NCBI GenBank assembly: GCA_949752735.1
Contig: OX457047.1
Coordinates: 11,473,976-11,537,975 of the forward strand
DNA from: Lumbricus terrestris
Taxonomy: Eukaryota > Annelida > Clitellata > Crassiclitellata > Lumbricidae
Direction of reading: 5' to 3'
DNA length: 64,000 nt
Shown here: in pieces, positions 33,058-43,761 of the stretch
Layout of the letters: the number at the start of each line of letters is the position of its first letter
How positions within the stretch are numbered: the first letter of the stretch is position 1
The notes under the pieces: model-generated
Database searches by the model: none
Seen by the model: only the letters and a program-made list of their open reading frames with translations
Told to the model about the DNA's origin: nothing
Program-made: the position numbers and the translations under genes

Positions 33058-33733
33058 GTTATTGTTACCGACGGCTCGGTAGGACGTAAACAGTATGGCG
33101 GTCACAGATAGAGGCAGAATAGAGCGGTCTCAACTCCGGCGATCAATAGCCCAATGTTTCCGCGCGAAACATGGGCTTCCACGTCAGTCAGTGCTGTTGT
33201 GTGAAGTAAGTAAGTAAGTAAGTAAGTAATAGAGAAGGCTACATAATTTGTTAAAAATGGACCTTTATGCAATCGATAGTTTCAGTGTTGCAAATTATTC
33301 CATCGGAGCTGCTTACCTGTTTAATCCATCCAATCACTAATGTTTCAATCCAGCTTTTAGTCGCCCGACAATAATATTTATCAAACGATATATGGGCATA
33401 TTATCCGCGTTGGATATGACTAAAACTAGCGCTATATAAGCAATAATCCAGTGCCTCTCCATAGGCGGAAGATTCAGTGCAGCCAAACGGTAAGCTTCCG
33501 ATTTGTGTTTGAATTGATAAACAGTGGGTAGGTGTTTAATCGATTTTTTAAAATTCTTTACCTTATTTGGGCTTATTAATATTTATGAAAATATACCTTT
33601 TCGTGGTCTTTTGACCATTGACTATTAAGCGAAAACATTGGGCTATCGATCGCTGGAGTTGAGGCCGCTCTATTATGCCTATATCTGTGACCGCCATACT
33701 GTTTACGTCCTCAGCCGTCAGTAGCAATAACCA
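33058..33733. mobile_element. inverted-repeat element, about 110-bp arms
   Basis: The left arm (GTTATTGTTACCGACGGCT ... AGGACGTAAACAGTATGGCGG ... ATAGCCCAATGTTT) and the right arm are mutual inverses. ATGCCTGG occurs at 33050-33057 and 33734-33741, an 8-bp duplication candidate. The exact edge is ambiguous by 2-3 bases. A (GTAA)n run lies inside at 33206-33228. Confidence 0.75.
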
Positions 33734-34426
33734 ATGCCTGGACCCCTTACCTTTCCAAAAGAAGTGCATGGACTAAGTTCCTGTTTTCATATACAATGTG
33801 GTTGCCCTCGACTTTGCTCATGATGATTAGAGGTAAAAAAAGTGCGGACTAGCATTGAAGAGATGGATAAGCAGAGGAAACGCGATTGAAGCCTACAAGA
33901 TTATAACTGTGTAGGGAGAACTTTTTGAATTGGCACCAAACAAGGCAACTCTGGTACATAGGAATTAGTTGGCCTGTTAATAAATTTAAAGTATCCTTAG
34001 GGCAGAGATTGTTCAGTGCAACAGTTCAGTGTAAGGGTAAGCTTGATGAGATAGGCTATTAAGCATTACAGCCTACCTTGGAGTGGTTGAAACACAGACT
34101 TAGCATGCCTTCTGAGCTATTTTAAACCCTTGTTATATTATGTTATTACAATAGAATACTATTAACCCATTTGCAAATTGAGGCTATGGAGTGGTGTGGT
34201 TAAACTGTGCTACAGTTTTAGTTTGTAATGTATTGGCCGCCCAGAACCCGCTCTGGGATCTCACGTCTCTTCTCCAAACCCCTTAGTCAGTTGACACGGT
34301 TGCTTGTCGGCTTGCTCAGGGTCGGAGTAAACAAGATTATAACTGAAACAAAATTCTGGCTATGGCCTTGACTCTATGCCTTCCCTGTTTGGTGGGGATT
34401 TGCAAATGTCGTGGAGTGTAAACGCC

Positions 34427-34504
34427 TAACCCTTTACCCGTTCATTTTTAAATTTTAAGCCCATTTTCAGCGGATATTCTCGGGGCAAACGGGTAAAGGA
34501 TTAA
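34427..34504. mobile_element. tiny piggyBac-like MITE (decayed TTAA)
   Basis: CCTTTACCCGTT at the left and AACGGGTAAAGG at the right are inverted. The right flank is TTAA; the left is CTAA. Confidence 0.45.
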
Positions 34505-34991
34505 TTGTCTTCTGAGAAAATCGACCACACCATTAAGGCTTCCTTACAACTGATTTTCCTAGTTTTGATGAACTCTGTTCTGACTATGCTCTTTTCTGCT
34601 CAATCGTCGTAAGCCCTTGTCACATCCTTACTCCCACCCCATAAGGTCACTCTATACAATACTTGACCCAGGTCACATGATTTAACCCTACTTAGAGTTG
34701 ATTGCTTTGCCAAAGGAAGTTTTTTACAGGAATGTTGTATTACTTTGCATAAATATTTTCTATTATGTATGTTTATTTATTTCTTTTGTACTCAATTGTG
34801 CATTTGCTTGTAGTGTAATAAAGAATATACTTACTCACTTATATGGGACGTTGCATTACATTACTTTATGTGGCTCATTGGTTGCTAATATCGACAGTTA
34901 ATTGTTTGTATCGTTCTATTGAAAGTGATGTAAAAGTTTAGTTGTGTTTTGACTTTGAACGAGTAGTTTTTACAATTTGTGGCAATTCCAG

Positions 34992-35131
34992 CTGATTTCA
35001 GAAAATGAGAATTTCCGAAGACGATTGCACAGTTTGGTGAAAGAGAACAAAGACGTTAAAGAAAGACTGAGCAGTTTTGAAGAACAACAGAAGCTTCAGA
35101 TTCTTGTTAAGCAGTCTGTTCACAGTCGGTG
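34992..35131 (+). CDS. CEP290: CEP290-like protein, coding exon (first of seven visible)
   Basis: Follows GGCAATTCCAG and encodes LISENENFRRRLHSLVKENK ... RLSSFEEQQKLQILVKQSVH, a charged heptad-type coiled coil. The donor is either CGGTG/GTAGGT (35132) or three bases earlier. Both leave two bases, and both fit the one-base start of the next exon. The CEP290 call comes from the last exon, to which this one is connected by strand, coiled-coil character and matched phases. The large upstream part of CEP290 (about 2,000 residues in vertebrates) is not seen in the 7.6 kb before it. Confidence 0.65.
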
Positions 35132-35282
35132 GTAGGTGCCACAAAATCAATACCAAACGAAGCTCATCAAACTCTGTTTCTTATTGTTATATTGTTAGCA
35201 AAATTGGTATTGATCAGAGATGTGTGAATCTGGTGAGCTGCCAGAGGACATTGCAGACTTTAGAAATCCAAATCTGCTTGAA

Positions 35283-35560
35283 TAATTATAATAATATTCT
35301 CTTTATTCAACAATCCAGTTGACAGACCGCAACCGGTTACAGTGTACAATTATGCAGACACAAGTTTAAACAATTCACAAGAACAGAGATCACAGATCAC
35401 AGAATACACAAATCTTAACTATACTAACTGAGCAGACCGCCTGCAATAATCGACGCTTATTGCAGTCTAAAAAGCAAATCCGCCCAACTGGGGCTCGAAC
35501 TCGCTACCTCTTGCACTCTACGCCAGCGTGTTATCCATTGCGCTACCGGGCCCCCCAAAA
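35283..35560 (-). mobile_element. tRNA-derived SINE, copy 3, full length antisense
   Basis: The minus strand begins GGGGGGCCCGGTAGCGCAAT, has a GAGTTCGAGCCCC B box, and ends with the same TTGAATAAAGA.AATATTAT tail as the copy at 15001. It inserted about 150 bases after the exon. Confidence 0.85.
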
Positions 35561-35702
35561 AAGCCAGTGGGAATTAGCGGGTTTTAGATTTTTCACGAAT
35601 GAGGAAGTGAGTTCAGCAAAACTAGCAGTCTGTTTTATTTGTTTGGGTAGAGGCTTTATATATATGAGACCTACTGTAGTTCTGCATCAAGGCTCAGCCA
35701 CA

Positions 35703-36010
35703 ATAATGGGAATTAATATAATAGTGTACTAAAATGATGCTGTTATAATGGGAATTGGTATAATAGTGTACTAAAAGGATGCTGTTATAATGGGAATTGG
35801 TATAATAGTGTTCCAAATAATGCTATTATAATGGAAATTAATATAATAGTTTTCTCAAATGATGCTGTCATAATGGGAATTATTATAATTTAGTGTTGTA
35901 AAATAATGCTGTTATATTGGGAATTCATATAATAGTGTACTAAAATGATGCTGTTATAATGGGAATTATTATTACAGGGTACTAAAATAATGCTGTTAAA
36001 TGGGAATTGG
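35703..36010. repeat. 42-bp tandem repeat, about seven copies
   Basis: The unit is AATGGGAATT(G/A)(G/T)TATAATAGTGTACTAAAATGATGCTGTTAT, moderately diverged. It is followed by (TA)-rich sequence to 36165. Confidence 0.9.
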
Positions 36011-36873
36011 TGACTTGGTAGCTGGAGAGTTGGAGAGATATATCAACACCACCAGAAGCTGATGAGAGAATGATGACCTTTGAGAATATATATATTATAT
36101 TTATATTTATATAATAGATATATAATATATATATATATATGTATATGTATAAAATAGATATATTTAGCTATAGAAGTGTATTTGGTTATTTTGCCCACTA
36201 GGTGTCAGCAATTTATGTGACTGGCATGTGTAGTGGGAGCTCTTGAGTTGTATAGGATGAAGTCATTGAAGTGGTTAGTTCTGATCAGAATTATTGCTGT
36301 GTTATTCTCTTGTTGTGACGATTGTCTAATCAATGTGGCACTACAATGATTTTGGGTTTGATACATGGCACCAAGAGTCAATGAATGATTCAAGTTAAAA
36401 AGCAAGATGGCCGCATGACTCAAAGCATTTTCAGGGCACCAGATGGATGCACGTGTTACACAAGTTTGCATGTTTCTGTGCTGGGGATTGATTGACTGAA
36501 TAATTTTGATTGATTGATTGATTGGACTAATATTGGAAGAAAACTACTAAGCAATTTAATCAGAAGTTTAAGTTTAATTCTAGTTGTTATTTTCAGAAGA
36601 GTTGCTACACCATAAAATCGAATGATGAAGACTAGCATGACCTTTGAAAGCCATATCATCTCTTATTAGCTTAGAGAATACATTTATGCAGATGCGAAAC
36701 ATATGTTGCAAAACAATGCATGCGAACTAGTGCAACATGTGCAACATGTGCGTTCATCTGGTGTCCTGAAAATGATTCCAGAGTGTTGCAGCCATCTTGC
36801 TTTTTAACTTGACATGATGTCTCTTATTTGTCCGCTGTAACTGATCTGTTGTTAATGTTGCATTGATTGACAG

Positions 36874-37002
36874 CGTTGAGACACAGACTGAACCCATCAG
36901 AGGAGGAGGAGGAGGACGAGGAGGTGGTGGGGGCATTTGGATGAATCGCTTTCCTTCCACGAAACCAGTCAAGAAGACGCAAGATGACAGCCAACTGAGC
37001 AA
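36874..37002 (+). CDS. CEP290: CEP290-like protein, coding exon 2 of 7
   Basis: Acceptor TTGATTGACAG. Encodes VETQTEPI, a ten-residue Gly-rich insert (GGGGGRGGGGG), then IWMNRFPSTKPVKKTQDDSQLS. Ends at AGCAA/GTGTGT with two bases left over, completed to a Lys codon by the next exon. The glycine run comes from GGA/GGT triplets and breaks the helix between coiled-coil segments. It is probably lineage-specific. Confidence 0.65.
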
Positions 37003-37674
37003 GTGTGTTTCATTCAGATCATCTTTCCTGGTCTACTTTACCCATAATTAATTCGAGTGGTTTGGTTTCAGCTCATCTTAGCATCAATCACTATTGAGTA
37101 AAATCCTTTTGTTAGCTCACACTGCCACCTGGCATTTGTCAACCATTGCGCCTTCCTGGGTTCCAGAAATACCTAAACTTCATTTTATTTGTTAGTTATA
37201 GCATTGAGTTGGGAGCGCCTCTGAATCACTTAGTGTTTCTTTATTAGCCCCTTTAGCGTGCAGCCTGAGTTAACTTGGGCATGGATGGTAATTACCACTA
37301 AGTAGGCATGGACCTTGTACAAATGCGGGATAATGTCAGAAGGCAATAGTTGTTGTGCAGAGGGGGTCACAGCGTATGCTGTAGAGTCTTGAGTCTTGTT
37401 ACCTTGATGCCTTGAGTCTTGTTATGTCATCACTCGCGGCTGCTTGTCGGCGAGCATCGCCTCCCCTTGTGGGTCAAAATAGCAGGTTGTAAAAGTGAGT
37501 TGTCATTGGACAAATAGCTTATCTACTAGACGAAGTGGGTGGTGGTATCTGAATTTCCTAACAGCTACCGTGAGTACAATGGCAAGACAGTGACAGAGGG
37601 GACGGACAGAAAACTGGATTACAAATTTTTCCTCCTTTTGTGTGGTACAACCTGGACTCTTTATCACATGTAAT

Positions 37675-38135
37675 GTAATGTAATGTAATTAGTAATTTAT
37701 ATAGCGCCGCTCGCAACCAAGGCCATTCAGTAGCGCTCCCAGTGCGATAACCCCTAGAGAAAAAATAGGTCTTAAGAAGAGAGAGAGATGTAGATAACGA
37801 TCCTGAAAGTAGAGTCCCACGCAGAGTGGAGGGAAGAGAATTCCACAAGGAGGGCCCAATGATGGTGAAGGATCGAGTTTGAGCAATAGTGGTCCTAGCT
37901 CGTGGAACAAACAAGTCAGCCCTGTCCTGAGAACGGAGAGGTCGATGAGAAGATGCTGATAGAGGAGAACGAATGAGATCACTGAGGTACATCGGTGCAA
38001 GACCCAGTTTGGATTTGAGTACCAGAGAAAGGACTTTATATTGTATGCGGGCAGAGAGAGGAAGCCAGTGTAGTTGGTTAATCATAAACGATGATATATG
38101 AGAGTACTTAGGAAGGCGCGCAATTAATCGAGCAG
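37675..38135 (-). mobile_element. LINE (CR1/L2-like) 3' fragment, antisense
   Basis: On the minus strand, INQLHWLPLSARIQYKVLSL ... KLGLAPMYLSDLIRSPLS ... FTIIGPSLWNSLPSTLR is an open 150-residue C-terminal LINE ORF. The 3' tail complement is at 37690-37700, followed by a (TAATG)n target-side repeat. Confidence 0.9.
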
Positions 38136-38140
38136 CAGCA

Positions 38141-38222
38141 TTAACACATTCACTGCCTACACGCCATGTTAAATGACTGGCTGAAGTACGTATATATACG
38201 TACGTGGCACTGAATGTGTTAA
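38141..38222. mobile_element. 82-bp piggyBac-like palindromic MITE
   Basis: TTAACACATTCACTGCC at the left and GGCACTGAATGTGTTAA at the right, each including TTAA. The interior holds the palindrome TACGTATATATACGTA. Confidence 0.65.
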
Positions 38223-39001
38223 GGACAGATTGAATGGGAGATAGGTGGACCTTTATTTTTTATTTTTTCATGTGCGCATACCATTTATTGATTTATCTAG
38301 GTGTAAGGCTGGCGTGATATATAGGCAGGATCGGTGGAATACTTCAATTTAGGGGCCTAGTTTTTTGGCCAAAGACATGTTCAATGTCATTGGCATACGA
38401 AATCCCTAAATTAGAAGCCCGGGAAAAAAATTTGGCTGCCTACCCCCAAAAAACATTTAGGGGTGACCATAAAAAAATTGGATTATATTCAAAAATCCTA
38501 GTATGGCTATATTTATAACAAGAATACCACATGTGAAAAATATGTGGAAAATGATTCCACGCTGTATGAGAGTTAAGAAATTTTTACTACATGCTGAAGG
38601 AGTTAATGTCTGATTGCAATCACATGAAGTAAACATCGCCTGTTTTCACTGTAGTTGATAATATCATAGTGTCACTCATTTGTCTGGTTGTGGGTTTTAT
38701 TCGTCAGTAAGTTTATAATGACACCTGTTCAACTGAAATGGATCATGCACTAATTCTTTTCTTCTGCATAATTTCAATAAGTAGTTATGCTGAAGAAGTT
38801 GCTTGCTTATAGTGTGCAGAGTGTGTCATCTCTTGAGGTTTGCAGTGAAAGGGGCAGTGTGGCATTTCCTGTGATTGAAGCAGTCATGAAAACAATTAAG
38901 TGTAGCAGGCAGTAGATATATGTATACCACTGCAAGTTCAATTGCAAGTTCAATTGCAAGTTCATTTGCAACTGCTGTCCATCATTTGATTAACTCTTTA
39001 G

Positions 39002-39092
39002 ATTGTCTGCTCAGCATACAAATCTTCTGAGACAGTATGATCGGGAAGTCAAGTCCAGCTTAAAACATGTTGAGAAAATTTCTTCATTGACG
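39002..39092 (+). CDS. CEP290: CEP290-like protein, coding exon 3 of 7
   Basis: Acceptor TTAACTCTTTAG. The first base completes the Lys codon, then LSAQHTNLLRQYDREVKSSL and KHVEKISSLT, a coiled-coil segment. Ends ACG/GTATGC in phase 0. Confidence 0.7.
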
Positions 39093-39224
39093 GTATGCTA
39101 TAAAAAAAATTAACAGGATACAAATCTTCACTATTTTTAAAGCACCAAAGTTAATATCGTGATAATTGCTTGTTTATTATAATGGTTCTTTATGAAACTA
39201 CTGATAGTTGCTTCAAACTGATAG

Positions 39225-39309
39225 GACCTTCATCAGATAACCATCGACCAAATAGAGGCAGAGAAAGAATCGGAAGTTTGTGTCAAGTTGTATAAAAGTC
39301 TGTTTGAGA
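39225..39309 (+). CDS. CEP290: CEP290-like protein, coding exon 4 of 7 (3' edge uncertain)
   Basis: Acceptor CAAACTGATAG, phase 0. Encodes DLHQITIDQIEAEKESEVCV KLYKSLFE. The best donor (GAGA/GTAAAG at 39310) leaves one base, which does not fit the phase-0 start of the next clear exon at 40258. Either a small exon between them was missed, another donor is used, or the minisatellite at 39386 has disturbed the junction. Confidence 0.55.
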
Positions 39310-39385
39310 GTAAAGAGAGATACCATGTTGATTGTTGAATGGTGTAGTAGCTAGGACAGAGAGACTATGAGAACAGCTGCTGCGA

Positions 39386-39630
39386 GATGGCCAGGAGTCA
39401 GATAGACGGCCAGGAGTCAGAGAGATGGCCAGCAGTCAGAGAGATGGCCAGGAGTCAGAGAGACGACCAGGAGTCAGAGAGATGGCCAGGAGTCAGAGAG
39501 ATGGCCAGGAGTCAGAGAGATGGCCAGGAGTCAGAGAGATGGCCAGGAGTCAGAGAGACGGCCCAGGTGTCAGAGAGATGGCCAGGTGTCAGAGAGATGG
39601 CCAGGAGTCAGAGAGATGGCCACCAGGGTG
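39386..39630. repeat. 19-bp minisatellite, about 13 copies
   Basis: The unit is GGCCAGGAGTCAGAGAGAT. Because 19 is not a multiple of 3 and the unit has no stop in any + frame, each frame yields a 19-residue repeat (ARSQRDGQESERWPGVREM). A consensus donor, CTATG/GTAAGT, lies just after it at 39643. Confidence 0.95.
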
Positions 39631-40257
39631 TGACACCCTATGGTAAGTTGGCCCTGGAACACCTTCACTGTAGCTGCAAACTGATTAATTCTTTTCCCAC
39701 AAAAATTCCATGTTTGGGTTGATGAGATTTGTCAAAGTCAGGCAGCCAAGGATACTGGACAGTGAAGACTGCAGTGCAGTTGCCATCAGTGGACTATTAG
39801 TGTTTTGTTTAGTCACCTTTTACCCCCCAGGCCCCCTCCCCTAACCCCCCCAAGCAGAACAGTGTTTTCAACCAGGATTCCATGGAAAATGAGAGTTTTG
39901 TAACCGTCAGAATTGTTGCCTCACTAGTGCAAGTTGCAATTTACTTCTTTTTTTGACGGGTGAAATGCGCTGGATTCTCTAAGAAAATGAGATTTGCCTT
40001 CAAATTAGCTGGTTCCTTTTCACCCTAAGATGGATATAAAGCATCAGAATTAGAAGTTGGCTTGAACATACTGAGGGACACCATGCATAGCATGCATAGT
40101 ATCAATCAGACGAAGAGTTTAGAAGTTTAGATGTTCAGTCTGTGTTGGATATTGTCATAGATCTGCGAATATGCGTTGGAATGTTTTCTTCTCTTTGCTC
40201 TGGCAAATCTGATTGACTTACTGAAGGAGGCAACTTGTGTGAGTTTCAATATTTTAG

Positions 40258-40399
40258 ATGAAGGTTTTGGAGTTGGAGCAGAAATTGTCTGAGGTGCAGT
40301 CTAAGTTGAAGGAACCGAAGACCGAGAAAGTGGCTGCACCTGCTCATAACAGATGTGGCTGTTCATGTCAGCACGCACCAGCAGAAACTCTCAGAACAG
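40258..40399 (+). CDS. CEP290: CEP290-like protein, coding exon 5 of 7
   Basis: Acceptor CAATATTTTAG, phase 0 (an in-frame TAG overlaps the acceptor, so the frame cannot extend further left). Encodes KVLELEQKLSEVQSKLKEPK as coiled coil, then a Cys-containing stretch NRCGCSCQHAPAETLRT. Ends ACAG/GTTGTT, leaving one base. Confidence 0.65.
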
Positions 40400-40544
40400 G
40401 TTGTTGTTGTTGTTCAGCTAATTCAGTTGTCAGATTAGTTGTGGTTTGTTCTCATCTCCTGTTCTTACAATGATTATCGGTTGTAATTGTAGTTTTACCA
40501 GTTGTAGCTGCAATTGCACATTTCTATAGCACTACTTCAGCAGA

Positions 40545-41400
40545 GACTCATGACAGATGGAAACCTTGGGGACTTGGATGTCGTTCAATCAACTCCGCTT
40601 CAATTCTTTAAAAACTCAATTCATTTGGCTTGGCACACACCAGCAGTTGACAAAGTTAGATATGACAACCATTGCTGATGCCGTTCCTGATTTTGTCTTC
40701 TCAACCAGAGAATCCGTGACCTTGGTGTTACTCTGGACCAAGAGCTCACTTTTGCTCCACACATTCACTCACTCAGCCGTGCGTGTTATTATCAACTGCA
40801 TCAACTACGCACTTTTGCTCGCTCACTTACTCCTACTGCTGCTGCAACCCTTGTCCATTCTTTTGTTACGTGCAGACTTGACTACTGCTGCTCTCTCTAT
40901 GCTGGCCTACCAATCACCTGTCTGAGTTGCCTTGATCACGTCCTGCGCTCTGCAGCCCGCCTTTTTGGCCGCATACCCAAATTCAGCCACATCTCCAGCT
41001 ATATGCGTGATGTTCTCCACTGGCTACCACTCAAGCAGCGAATTGAGCATAGGAACTCTACTCTAGTCTGGTGCTGCATGCTGGACCTTGCTCCTGCCTA
41101 CCTTTGAGAGCTCTGTAGCCCTACTCTTAGTTCTCACCATTTCCGCTCCCTTCGTTCGACTGAACAAAGTCTGCTCTCAGACCCTTTTGCCCGTACTTCC
41201 ACTATGCAGAATCGTGTTTTGTCGGTGGTAGGACCCTCTACCTGGAATGGTCTTCCTCTGACCCTCCGCTCTCTTTGTAAAAATCCTTCTCAGGCTTTCA
41301 TCTCTCATCTTAAAACAGTTTTATTTGACCGTGCTGAGGCTGGGAGTGCCTCTGAGTAGCCCCCTAGAAGAGGTGCTATATAAATGCATTGAATGAATGA
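40545..41400 (+). mobile_element. LINE (CR1/L2-like), decayed 5'-truncated copy
   Basis: Over several frames it matches the LINE at 42215: SFNQLRFNSLKTQFIWLG, LDYCCSLYAGLPI, VLRSAARLFGRIPKF, RDVLHWLPLKQRI, VVGPSTWNGLPLTLRS, GSASE. The 3' end is GGTGCTATATAAATGCATTGAATGAATG. Confidence 0.9.
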
Positions 41401-41805
41401 ATGTTGTCAGGTTTGTTCTCTTGCTTTCTTCTCTTCCTACTCTGCATAAACCCGACTTTTCTCTTCTCAGTTTTTGGCGATCTGTTGGCAGCTGTAGAAA
41501 TAAAGTGGTTTTTTACAGATAAGCTAATATTATCAGTTCATGTTTTAGCCATTAGTGCAGGCTGTACAAATGAACCAGCTATGGACATTTGCAATTTCAC
41601 ATGTGCAGTGCAATCAGTTTGCTTGTCCACTGACTAGAAGGTACATTTCTAGGTAGGTGGTAAATTGTAGATATGCAGTGAGGCATGTGTGTAGAAATCT
41701 AGTCCATCATCTGCATTTGCTTACACAAAGTGTTGGCTATGGCCGTTTGTAGGTAGTCTTCATCCTGGCATTTCAATTGCCTCTATCAATTGCTTCTACT
41801 TTCAG

Positions 41806-41909
41806 ATATTTGCAGGCTTCAGTTGGAGATGAATTCTTTACAGAGTGAAAAAATCAAATTGGAAAAGCAGTACAAAAGTCTGAAAAGTGAACTCCAGAGT
41901 TTAGATCCA
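41806..41909 (+). CDS. CEP290: CEP290-like protein, coding exon 6 of 7
   Basis: Acceptor CTTCTACTTTCAG; two bases complete an Asp codon from the previous exon. Encodes RLQLEMNSLQSEKIKLEKQY KSLKSELQSLDP, ending GATCCA/GTTAGT in phase 0. The end LKSELQSLDP joined to the next exon's GFFEEIEDL corresponds to the KKELSAFDPSFFEEIEDL segment I recall from human CEP290. Confidence 0.82.
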
Positions 41910-42214
41910 GTTAGTATATATATAGTTGTCCAATGGCAATTGATTAAATTATGATTAAATTTTAATAACATTCTGTTCATATCTAAGCAGTGAATCATAA
42001 CAATAAACATATTTTCGCTAGCAATTATGATGTTTAAAAAATAGAAATAGTATTCTACAGTGAAATAAATGTTTTATAGACTACTTTGGCTAATTAACTT
42101 TTGTTAGTGGGATAGAGAAGTTTAGTTGTATGTATGGATGGGGGAATTCAACAAAAAATGTACAAGGTGCAACAGGGAGAGGTGTTGAGACTACGATTTT
42201 TTCCCGTAGGTAAT

Positions 42215-43660
42215 AATAGATGTTAGCGATCCTGTTAACTATCGTCCAATTGCAAATGTAACTTTTCTCTCTAAACTTCTAGAGCGCATTGTTACTAACC
42301 AGTTGATTGCATATTTAGATGTTAATGAACTGGTCCCTTCTCAGCAGTCTGGTTTCCGGAGGAACCACTCCACAGAGACCCTTTTGCTCCGACTTCTTTC
42401 TGACCTGTACTCCGCTATGGACCATGGTCAGGTTACGCTCTTGGCTCTTTTTGATGTTTCTTCTGCATTTGATTCTGTGGACCACTCCATCCTCCTGGAA
42501 CGTCTTTCTACATCCTTTGGGCTGGTTGGACAGCCTCTTGAATGGTTGCGTTCCTTCCTCTCTGACCGCTCAAACTGTGTGGTTGTTGGATCCTCTAGGT
42601 CCCCCTGGGTTCCTGCTCCTTTTGGTGTTCCTCAGGGCTCTGTACTTGGCCCCTTATTATACCTTCTCTACACGGCTGATCTTTGTCCTCTACTTGAGTC
42701 CCGGGGTCTCCTCCACCAAATCTTTGCTGATGACACTCAAGCCTACATACATTCTAACCCATTGGATTCAGTTAGCACTGTGCGCCTAATGTGTCTGACT
42801 GTTGACGTCCTTTCCTTTTGGATGGCGTCAAATCGGCTTCTCCTAAATCCCAGTAAGACTCAATTCATTTGGCTGGGTGGCCGTCGGCAACTTGAGAAGA
42901 TCGATTTGCCTCTGCTAGCCCAAATCTTTCCTGACATTAGTTTCTCTTCCACGGTTCGTGACCTGGGTGTTACCCTTGACTGTGAACTCAGTCTCAGCCA
43001 GCATGTCAATCTCGTTGCTCGAAGCTGTTACTACCAGCTTCGTCAACTTCGAGTGATTGCACGCTCTCTCTCTCATGATGCGCTGGTAGTTCTTGTTCAT
43101 GCCTTCGTAACTAGTCGAATCGACCATTGTTGCTCAATCCTTGTTGGCCTCCCCCTTGGGGTTCTGGGTCGGTTAGATCGGGTTCTGCGCTCTGCTGCCC
43201 GGCTCATTGGACGAATCCCTAAATTTTCCTCTGTTTCTACCTACATGCGTGATGTGCTGCATTGGTTGCCAATAGCCCAACGCATCCATTATCGAATTGC
43301 TGCCCTGGTCTCACGTTGTATCCTTGGTTGCGCTCCATTCTACCTGCGCATTCTTTGTCGCCCAGTCTCTGACATTGAAGCGCGTCGGGCCCTTCGCTCT
43401 GCTGCGAAGGGACAACTGCTTGTTCCACGGGCTCGCTTGGCTACCAGACAGTGTCGAGCCTTCTCGGTTGTGGGGCCGTCAATCTGGAATGACCTCCCCC
43501 CTAACCTCCATCTCCTCCACCTGACCAGTCAATCCTTATTCCTTAAGTCCCTTAAATCCTTTTTCTTTTGCCGTGGCTGGGCTGGGAGCGCCTCTGAGTA
43601 GTTTCCTGAAGGGGCGCTATATAAATGCTAATAATGAATGAATAATAATGAATGAATATG
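42215..43660 (+). mobile_element. CR1/L2-like LINE, 5'-truncated, with open reverse transcriptase frame
   Basis: One frame is uninterrupted from about 42215 to the stop after 43601 (over 450 residues). Reverse-transcriptase blocks: VNYRPIANVTFLSKLLERIV, QSGFRRNHSTETLLLRL, LFDVSSAFDSVDHSILLERL, GVPQGSVLGPLLYLLY, the catalytic IFADDTQAY, and SKTQFIWLG. The C-terminus is VVGPSIWNDLPPN. The 3' end is GGGGCGCTATATAAATGCTAATAATGAATG. It sits in the last CEP290 intron and is the best preserved LINE here. No endonuclease domain is present, so it cannot be autonomous. Confidence 0.95.
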
Positions 43661-43761
43661 GATAGACCCTTTTAATATTTTAAATATGGTTTGATCTTAG
43701 TAAATACAGCGTGATTTCATGCAGGACATTTACAACATTGACGACATGTATACATGTATAG

